Part shown: in pieces, positions 56,678 through 64,000 of the stretch
How the letters are laid out: each line of letters starts with the position of its first letter
Numbering within the stretch: position 1 is the stretch's first letter
Source: Nannochloropsis oceanica
Lineage: Eukaryota > Sar > Eustigmatophyceae > Eustigmatales > Monodopsidaceae
Length of the DNA: 64,000 bases
Assembly (NCBI GenBank): GCA_004519485.1
Contig: CP038132.1
Coordinates: forward strand, 1 to 64,000
Direction: 5' to 3'
Program-made: the position numbers and the translations under genes
The notes under the pieces: model-generated
What the model saw: only the letters and a program-made list of their open reading frames with translations
Databases searched by the model: none
Told to the model about the DNA's origin: nothing

Positions 56678-58900
56678 ATGTCGGAAGCTGTGTCTACGTC
56701 TTTGGCGTCTTCCTCCGCTGCCTCCACCATCGCTGCCGGCACCACCAACGCCCCATCTGAGCACCAGCAGGGAGGAGGAGGGAGCGGCTTGCTCGCGGAG
56801 CGCAAGGGCCGGTTTCGGGTCAAGCAGGTGGAGGCAGCCGAGGCTGAGGAAGCGTCTTACCCTGAGGGTGACATATTAGGAGGAAGAATCAAAGGCTTCG
56901 ACCGCCCGCACTCCTCCTCCTCCCATCACCAGCATCAGCATGAAACATCATCATCTGGCGCTCCCCAAGTACACCTGTCCTCGCACCGCATGGGTACCGT
57001 GGACATGAGCACTGTCTCAGATTTAACGGATTCTCTGGGAAAGTCGAGCAAGATGGGGGGGGAAAAGAAAGGACGCTTCACCGTTCGCGAACTCCCCGAA
57101 ATAGCTTTGGAGGGCTCAGGAGTATCAACCCCTATTCATCACATGGAAGGGCACCCGCCTGGCCACCACTCGCAGCATCCTCATCATCTCCAGCAGCACC
57201 CACACCAAACCTCCAACCAGGGCGGGCATGGCGGTAATCACACCATTCATGGACACCCACACTCCCGCCCTCCTCCCCACCCTCATGGAGGACACCATCA
57301 TTCGCCGCATCATCAACACACGCACCACCACTCCTTAATGCGTGCTTCATCGGCGCAGCATCTCGATATAGCACATACCTCAGGAGGAGGAGGGGGAGGA
57401 GTAGGAGGGAGCTCCCTCCGATCTTCTTCGTCTGCGTTGCACCTGGAGGGAAGCGGAGAGACTGGTCATGGACATCGTGGACAGCAGCAGCAGGATGCCT
57501 CGCCCGGAATGAGTGCCAGTGGAGGGACTTATGCTCCCCATTTCCAATTCGCTTCCTCAACGTCTTTACACGATACGGGGATAGGACCATCAGGAAGTGC
57601 ATCGTCTCTCTCGGTCCACGAACCCGAGTATTTTCGACTTTTGCGGCAACAGAACGAGATGATTTTGTCAAGACTAGCGCACATGGAACGGTCGTTCCAC
57701 CCTCCTTCCCACCCTCCCTCCCACCCTCCCACCACCCCGGGAGTGGCGACCACGCCTGGCGGGACGGGTGAGAAGGGAGGGGGAGGAGGGGGATCGGGAG
57801 GAGGACCAGGCCACTTGAGCAGTGGTATGAAGAGTGGGGCGGGGCATCACCACCATGACGCTCCTTCCTCCCTGCCTTCCTCGGCGGGACCGGGGAAGGA
57901 TATTGGGGCGGGGAAATTAACCTATTTGTTGGAGCAGATGAAGATTGAGGTGGAGGCCGCGGTGAGCAGAAGAAAGGAGGTGGACTTGCAGATGAAGAGG
58001 CTACAGGAGAAGAATCGCGCGTTGGAGGAGAAGATCGACGAGGAGAGGAGGAAGCGGGTGGATACTGAGAAGCGGTTCGAGAAGATGAAGGAGAAGTGCG
58101 AGGGGCTGGCGGAGGAAGTAGGACATCTACGAGGCAGCGGCGGCGGCGGCGGCGGCGGAGGAGGAGCAAATGTAGGATGGGCAGGTCCCATGGGAGGGAA
58201 GGATCAGCAACAGTCTCAACAGCAACTGCAACAGCAACAACAGCAACAACCGCAGCAGCAGCACTTGCCGCTGCAGCCCTCTCTTCCACACAGCGCGGGG
58301 GCCAGTCCGTCGTCCACTCCTCCCAAAGCCAATGCATTTCCCGCGGAATTTCTCCAGCAGCCGCAGCAGCAAAACCCCTTTACTGCACCGATTCCCATTA
58401 CGACGACCAAAGTAGGCATCATTAACAGCAGCAGTTTCAACAGCAACAGCAGCGCCATAAGTAACAGTCCCGACGACGTTTTCACTGCAATTCTCAAGCC
58501 CCCTATCGCCACTAGTGGCAGCAGCACCAGTCTTGCCGTCCCTCCCCGTGTCACCAAATCGCCTGGACCCAGCGCGGGGATCGGCTTATCCTCTGCTGCC
58601 AACACTCCAGTAAGAGGGGGAGGAGAGGCGAAGGGGGGCAACAACAACAGCACCAGCAGCACCAGCGGCAACGACGATCCGTTCGATGGCTTGCTGAAGA
58701 GCAGTGGGGGAGGTACCGGGAGAGGTGCCGGGGCAGGAGGGGGTTCGCGTACACGGTTTTCGAGCGACGTGGTCCGTGGGAGTAGTAGTAGCAGCAGCAG
58801 CAACAACAGCAGCACTATCAATCCCAATGGAGGGAAACAGCCGCAGCCGCCGCAGCCGCCGCAAGGCCCTCATGGAAGGCGGGGTTCTAATTTTGTATAA
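56678..58900 (+). CDS. Low-complexity coiled-coil protein with two RFxV motifs
   Basis: A single-exon gene of 740 residues, not assigned to a named family. The sequence is rich in His, Ser, Gly and Gln. Two short conserved-looking islands near the N-terminus have the same form: AERKGRFRVKQVEA (about residues 45-58) and GGEKKGRFTVRELPE (about 126-140). Both contain RFxV, the docking motif used by OSR1/SPAK-type kinases in animals. A segment with VHEPEYFRLLRQQNEMILSR is followed by a coiled coil (YLLEQMKIEVEAAVSRRKEV to CEGLAEEVGHLRG). Poly-Gln and Asn/Ser runs fill the C-terminus. A role as a scaffold for a WNK/OSR1-like kinase is a hypothesis only. It is divergent from the Nudix gene. Confidence 0.75.
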   Translation: MSEAVSTSLASSSAASTIAAGTTNAPSEHQQGGGGSGLLAERKGRFRVKQVEAAEAEEASYPEGDILGGRIKGFDRPHSSSSHHQHQHETSSSGAPQVHLSSHRMGTVDMSTVSDLTDSLGKSSKMGGEKKGRFTVRELPEIALEGSGVSTPIHHMEGHPPGHHSQHPHHLQQHPHQTSNQGGHGGNHTIHGHPHSRPPPHPHGGHHHSPHHQHTHHHSLMRASSAQHLDIAHTSGGGGGGVGGSSLRSSSSALHLEGSGETGHGHRGQQQQDASPGMSASGGTYAPHFQFASSTSLHDTGIGPSGSASSLSVHEPEYFRLLRQQNEMILSRLAHMERSFHPPSHPPSHPPTTPGVATTPGGTGEKGGGGGGSGGGPGHLSSGMKSGAGHHHHDAPSSLPSSAGPGKDIGAGKLTYLLEQMKIEVEAAVSRRKEVDLQMKRLQEKNRALEEKIDEERRKRVDTEKRFEKMKEKCEGLAEEVGHLRGSGGGGGGGGGANVGWAGPMGGKDQQQSQQQLQQQQQQQPQQQHLPLQPSLPHSAGASPSSTPPKANAFPAEFLQQPQQQNPFTAPIPITTTKVGIINSSSFNSNSSAISNSPDDVFTAILKPPIATSGSSTSLAVPPRVTKSPGPSAGIGLSSAANTPVRGGGEAKGGNNNSTSSTSGNDDPFDGLLKSSGGGTGRGAGAGGGSRTRFSSDVVRGSSSSSSSNNSSTINPNGGKQPQPPQPPQGPHGRRGSNFV

Positions 58901-61825
58901 AGAGAGGACAGGGATTCTGAAAAGGAAAAGGAGCATTTTGTATAGTAGAAGCAAGAGCAATGGCTCTCACAAAAGTCAGGAGATAGGAATACGATAGAGA
59001 GGAAGGGAGGGAAGCGAATCAAATCAATTATATGAAAAATATGAAATACCAATAATAAGGGATGCCGCTGCGGTTGAATGAAAGAAATGCGGAGATGATT
59101 GATTCGTAGTCAGACAGAAGAAGCCGCGAAGATAAGGGAGTCTTCATCCCCCCGCTCTAGTAGACCGCATGCAGACCAAGAACATACGTCTCCATGCCCT
59201 GGCTGATTTGTCGGCTGCAGCTTTTAGAGGAAATCAAATGGGAAGAACAAAGAATAACAACAATATGCTTGACGGAACAAAGTGTCCTTTGTTGAACGTT
59301 TGTGGATTTCTTTCTGTTGTGCATGCATGCCCATATCTATCACACACACAATGCTGCACTCTTTCACCGTACGGAGGAATAGAAACACCCGAAATACGCA
59401 GCAGAGGAAGAAGAAAAAGTGAGTAGGAAGCAAAGATGAGCGAGAAATCAGCCTGGCCCAGCTCTCCTGCTCCTCCTCTTCCACCTCCTTGCCTTGCTGC
59501 TCCTCGCCCCTGTACTTCATTTCTCTACCCACGACCTTACTCTCCCGCTGTATCAGCAAAACGAGATCTACTTTCCCACGCTTATGGTGGTATCACATTT
59601 CTTACGCATAAAGGGTTTCCTCCCTCACATATCTCTCGTTCCTCTTTCTTCCCCTTTTTCTTTCTCAATTCCGTTCTCCTTGTTTGCGTTGTGCGTTGTA
59701 GACGTTTACTTCTTTCATATTTCCAAGGTGGCTATCACTTTCATGACTTGCTTTCCCTCCCTATGTCTGCTACTTTCCTCTGCTCCTTCTTGTTCTGTCT
59801 CGTCTTCTTGTGTGTGGGCGACTCATCATTTCTCACAGTATTTTTATGTACAGTTCCATGAAAAGAGAGAAGAAAAACGGAAAGCTTGTCACAAAAATCG
59901 CCGTCTGACGAGGACAAGAGCACGCGTCAGGGATGAGGCAGGACGGAGGATAGCTCGAAGAAGCATGCATGGAAATATGAAGAAAATGAAGAAAAGAGCA
60001 AGTAAGGATTCTTTAGGTGGTTTCTTATTTCAAGTCTTCTATTACGAGAGCAACGTGGAAAGGGACAGAAAACCTGAATTCAGAGGAAATGGATAATCAT
60101 CATGCATGGTGTTTGACATTGACAAGGAGGGGAAAAAACTCTACTGAATGCTGCCCTCCATCATCCGCTCGTCTTTCTCACTCTCTACCTCTTTCGACTT
60201 TATCGCATCGTTTATCTGAGGAGGTGTTCAATATATTAATTAATGAGTAGATGGGTACATTCAATTTGAGGATGATAAAAAGAATTCACGTAATTGATTA
60301 CGGTATAATAGGTAGGCTTTCGCTTGGACTACTCTACTCCTCTATCTACTCCCTTTCACTCACTTCTTTGCATGCACGCTTGTTCTCTCTTACTCTTTGC
60401 TTATACCCTCGGCTCCATCCGGACACGCGAATTCAAAGAAGCGATCCGTCTCTCTTTCTCTCTCTCTCACACACACAGACACACACACACAAACAAACAC
60501 ATTTATATATGCATATATGTACAGATAAAAAAATCAGAAAAAAATGCAAACACACACATAAATAATCATCTCATCCCGCTCATCCCTCTCTCTCTTTCTC
60601 TCTGACCTCACACACATGGATATACGTTTCTCTCTATCTTCGTCTCGCCGTGTCCTTGGTGTCTGCCTCACCCGCTCCTGGGAGTTCTACACGCACACAT
60701 ACAAGCACACACATACAGACGCAGAGACGAGAAAAAATGACATCACGATCTCTCTCGACCCCGACATGCCTGTTGGCTTCGTCGTGTGTGCTCCCGCTGT
60801 TCGTGCTTAGGGTGTATGTTTTTGGAGCCTCGAATAATTCATACTTAAGTTAAGGATTACTCTTGTACATAGAATCCTCGCTCCCATTCTCTCTTACTCG
60901 CTCTCCCTTGGTTTTTCTTCTGAGTCGGTCGATAGGTAAATTGAATAATAAAAATTGTATTCAATAAAGGGAAAGTTCAAGTGGTGGTGAGTGTGTATGA
61001 AAATTTTGACTCCCCCTATGAAATTTCACTCCTGCTTTCTGATTATTTTACCGCTAGTATGACTACTATTGCTGCTGCTGCTGCTGCTACTTGGCTGATA
61101 CACTCATCATGCTGGTGTCTGCTACTAAAATATATTTTGGTGTGGGCCGTGACCAAAAAATTGGCGTGACCGTATGCACGTGCTACCCCTACTACGCCTA
61201 CACGCGTTCTAAAAATGGGGTGCATACATCCGCCTGCCCTCTATCACCTCCCGAGCAGACCATGGTCGAAGCATCCTTCTTGTCGTAATACTTGCGGTGT
61301 TTCTCGTACCCTACATCCCCCGTCTTTTCCATCACTCCCTCTCGTCGCTTGGCCTCGCTAATTCTTGCTGTGACTATCTACTCATGGTTCTTTAGCCAGA
61401 CCTCTCTTCATGCCTATCGAGTATCGAGATTCTCTGATTCTCTACTTTTTTTTTTTCTTCTCATGTTCTTTATTTCGGGATGCCGCGGTTTATGGGTGAA
61501 AGTAAGTGTACATGCTTTCTTGATTCAAAGCCTTGTTCTCCATGCAAGGGACTGAGAGAGCGAGGGAGGGAGGGAGATGAAATGACCAAGCCCGCCAAAT
61601 GTTGTGAGCCTCGTCATCGTCTTTCTCCTCCTCCTCCTCCTCCTCGTCCTCCTCCTCCTCCTCCTCGTCCTCAATATCAGATTCCTCTACGTACCAGCCA
61701 ACCTCCTTCTTCCTTTCTGATTCTCTTCTTATCCAGCGGAGGAGTTCCTCATAATTCTTTTACCTCATCAATCTGCTGCTGTGAGTGCTGCGACTACGGC
61801 TTTTCTCCTTCCTCCTCCACGACTA
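58901..61825. other. 2.9 kb region without a recognised gene
   Basis: Between convergent RFxV and HSF genes. It holds A/G-rich sequence (58900-59120), pyrimidine-rich sequence (59450-59830), a CA-rich run (60465-60500), CT runs (60590-60605), a short GCT run (61070-61088) and (CCT)n/(CTC)n (61620-61680). Plus-strand frames at 59494-60096 and 61480-62127 are low in complexity, and the latter overlaps HSF. No tRNA, rRNA or transposase was recognised. Confidence 0.6.
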
Positions 61826-62451
61826 TCACGAAGAGGCAGACGAGGCCCCCCCACCCCAGAAATCGGTCGCCCCTCCCCCTCCTTCCACACTCAGCAAAAA
61901 CGCACTCTCCCCCCGGGGGCTACACAGAGCCGCGGCCGCAATCGCCGCTGCCGACGGCATGGACGCCAGAACTTCCCTCTCCCTCCCTCCTTCCCTTCCT
62001 CCACTGGCCCCTCCCTTGTCCTCGTCCCGGGCAAAAGCTGAGTGGTTGCTGTGGCCCTCATCGAGGGAATTCAGAGAGGTCATGCCGCACCCTGTTTCGA
62101 GAGACAACGACGAGAGGCTCCCATTGACAGGGGGCTCTGCCCACGCCCAGGGAGAGGAGGCCGAGTCGCCTAGAGGGTCGAAGGCAGTAAGGTAGGAGGG
62201 GAAAAAAACGTCCGCCCCGCGAGGAGAGGGGGCGGGGAGCACGTCAGTGGAGAAGGTGGGCAGGGCATTGACGTCAAGCGGCTTCAGGCTTTTGCTGCTG
62301 CTGCTGCTGTTGCTGCTGGTCGCTGTGGTGGTAGTGGTGCTACCCGAGGAGAGGGTGATTGAAGTGGAGGGGTTCGGGCAGGCATGGGAGGTGCGGAGGC
62401 CGCCGGCGAGAGTGAAGGAAAGGCGATGACCGCCCTGTCGGAGGGGTAGCT

Positions 62452-62482
<31 letters not shown>

Positions 62483-64000
62483 GTGGTGGTGGGGTGGGAG
62501 GTGGAGGTGAAGGTGCGACTGACGATGCTTGGCTGCTTGCGAGGGAGGAAACGAGTGATAGGCGTCGTGCCCGTCCTCGTCCTCGTCCTCCCCGTAGTCC
62601 TCCTCCTCCTCCCCCTCCTCTTCTTCTTGCCCAGACAAGGAGGATGAGTAGCCAGAGAGGGCACCCGCAGAAGTGTTGCCTTGGCTGCCCTCCTCCCCTC
62701 CCTCCTCCCCCTCCAAGCCCTCGTCCGCCGCGAGACTCTCTTCGAGGGAGACGACACCCCCTCCCCGCAAGGAGCAGGACGAGGACGAGGAAGAGGACCG
62801 CACACGCTTCCTCGCCATTAACCCTCCCTCCGATCCACCCGAAGACAAGGACGACATGGACAAGGCGGAGGATGCAGAGAAGGAGACGGGAGCCCCTCGC
62901 TTGAGGCCCTGACCAACGGTCACGGGAGTATAGCCTTCCGAAGACTCTCCCCCGTCGGAGTCCGTCCCTTCCTCCAACTCCTCCACAAGCAAAGACAGGT
63001 CCTCCTCGCCACCTTCCTCCCCCTCGCCCTTGCCCCCCGTGCCCGTGCTGCTCTTCCTCTTGACGTTCAACAGGCTCTTAATGTTCCCTCCCGACAGCTG
63101 GACGTTCGTGTACGTGCATGCGCTCATCTTCCCCTTGCCCTGAGTCTTCCGGAACCCAAAATAATTGAGCTGACGCTGGAAAGAGCTGTACTTGCTGTGG
63201 CGGAAGTACTTGTGTAGGACATTCTGACCCAAGGTGGTGGGATTGCGGACGTGGATTTGACCTGCAAGAGGAATGGGGGTGGGAGGAGGAAGGGCGTGGG
63301 GGAGGTAGGGGGGTTGATGAGAGAAGGCGGCAGAGCTGCGGCTTCATAGAAAGCACAGGGTCACACATGAACTAGGGGAGGGGAATTATGTGAGGAGGGT
63401 AGAGATGTTGCTTGGCTTAGAAGAAGTCCGGAACATGCGAATAGAGATCCCATAGATCGATTTTTTGCGTTAATTAATGCCGGCCTCAAAATGTGGAATC
63501 GCACGCACACGCTCAATGTGATGTCAGTATTGGAAACGCCCTGTCTTCAGATCACTCCCTTGGACTTTTTCTATTTTTGTCCGCGGCGGCACATTTTTTG
63601 GGGAGGCTTGTTCGATTCACTCACCGTTGTCCCAATAGATGATATCCTTGTCTTCGTTTAGAAGAATTCGATGCAGCTTAACCAGGAACTCGGGTGTCTG
63701 GCTCTTTTTGGAGGTGGAGGAGGAGGACACCAAGGAGGCGGGAGAGGTGGACGAGGAGCTTGTATGACTCTGTGTTCCGATCCCATCCTCACGCACGAAG
63801 GGTTCGGGAGGGACTTTGATCCGCCCAGCGCCGCCATTGCTGCTGCTTCCCGAAGTCACGGCGACACTGCGGGGTTTGACAGTGATATCTACGATTGATT
63901 TGCCTGCGTTACATTCCATAGCGCGATGATCAGGGAAGGCCGTGGGGAAACTCATAGGAGTTTTGAATGCGGCACTAGATCCCGTCACTGAGGACGGAGC
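61826..64000 (-). CDS. Heat shock transcription factor (5' end possibly outside the window)
   Basis: Exon 63261-61826 and an upstream exon ending at 63625. The upstream frame is open to the window edge; the first in-window ATG is at 63955. From there the protein is 588 residues. The HSF DNA-binding domain spans the intron: TPEFLVKLHRILLNEDKDII, YWDNG|QIHVRNPTTLGQNV and LHKYFRHSKYSSFQRQLNYF, then GFRKTQGKGKMSACTYTNVQ and SLLNVKRK, a form seen in diatom and other stramenopile HSFs. The rest is acidic and Ser-rich with a poly-Gln/His stretch (HHHHQEQQQQ). No clear HR-A/B coiled coil was found, which is unusual for a classical trimeric HSF but common in stramenopile expansions. It would bind nGAAn elements. 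It is convergent with the RFxV protein gene. Confidence 0.9.

Noticed and set aside
59494-60096. 200-codon plus frame downstream of the RFxV gene
   Set aside because: Phe/Ser/Leu-rich pyrimidine sequence overlapping another open frame; no domain.
1-64000. tRNA or rRNA genes
   Set aside because: No cloverleaf with a GGTTCNANNCC-type B box, and no conserved rRNA segment, was found by reading. A tRNA scan would be needed to exclude intron-containing tRNAs.

Overview
The window is nuclear DNA of an intron-bearing eukaryote. Protein-level matches and gene style suggest a stramenopile microalga, probably an eustigmatophyte of the Nannochloropsis/Microchloropsis kind. This is an inference from three things: a homomeric multi-domain acetyl-CoA carboxylase, a compact gene layout, and introns packed with (CCCT)n and (GGGA)n tetranucleotide repeats. 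No species assignment can be proved from the sequence alone.

Layout, left to right: the 3' half of acetyl-CoA carboxylase (+, 15 exons, to 5889); a centromeric-type histone H3 (-, 8942-7842) divergent from a Tudor-like/TPR protein (+, 9259-11021); a class 3 lipase (-, 15218-12101) divergent from a YLPM1-like P-loop kinase (+, 15851-18529); Mediator subunit 10 (-, 19280-18807); the TRAPP subunit TRAPPC9/Trs120 (-, 26344-19817); two broken copies of an OTU-protease-like gene (27.4-28.55 kb); a GH3 glycosidase with a C-terminal membrane segment (-, 32867-29157); an octatricopeptide-type/RAP-domain protein (-, 36469-33561); UDP-glucuronate decarboxylase (-, 39634-37274) divergent from a FAN/NSMAF-like BEACH-WD40 protein (+, 40094-45440); a fuller OTU-like gene (+, 46128-47689) followed by same-frame open sequence; splicing factor SF3B2 (-, 51531-49595) divergent from a PX-BAR sorting nexin (+, about 52481-54282); a NUDT6-like Nudix hydrolase (-, 56380-54825) divergent from a coiled-coil protein with two RFxV motifs (+, 56678-58900); and a heat shock factor (-, from the right edge to 61826). 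Genes are arranged mostly as divergent pairs with short shared upstream regions. There is no metabolic operon. The mix is housekeeping: lipid synthesis and breakdown, vesicle traffic (TRAPPC9, sorting nexin, BEACH protein), chromatin and transcription (CenH3, MED10, HSF), splicing (SF3B2) and organelle RNA (RAP protein).

Exon coordinates were worked out by hand from GT/GC-AG sites, reading phase and family similarity. For 12 of the multi-exon genes the summed exons are divisible by three, which supports the models.

The most unusual signal is not a gene. Many introns begin, right after the donor, with (GGGA)n and end, right before the acceptor, with (CCCT)n. The two ends of one intron are therefore complementary and could pair. 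In two unrelated genes the exon end plus donor site has been duplicated into the adjoining repeat-rich intron. A multi-copy OTU-like family, a divergent CenH3 and several small minisatellites are the other points of interest.
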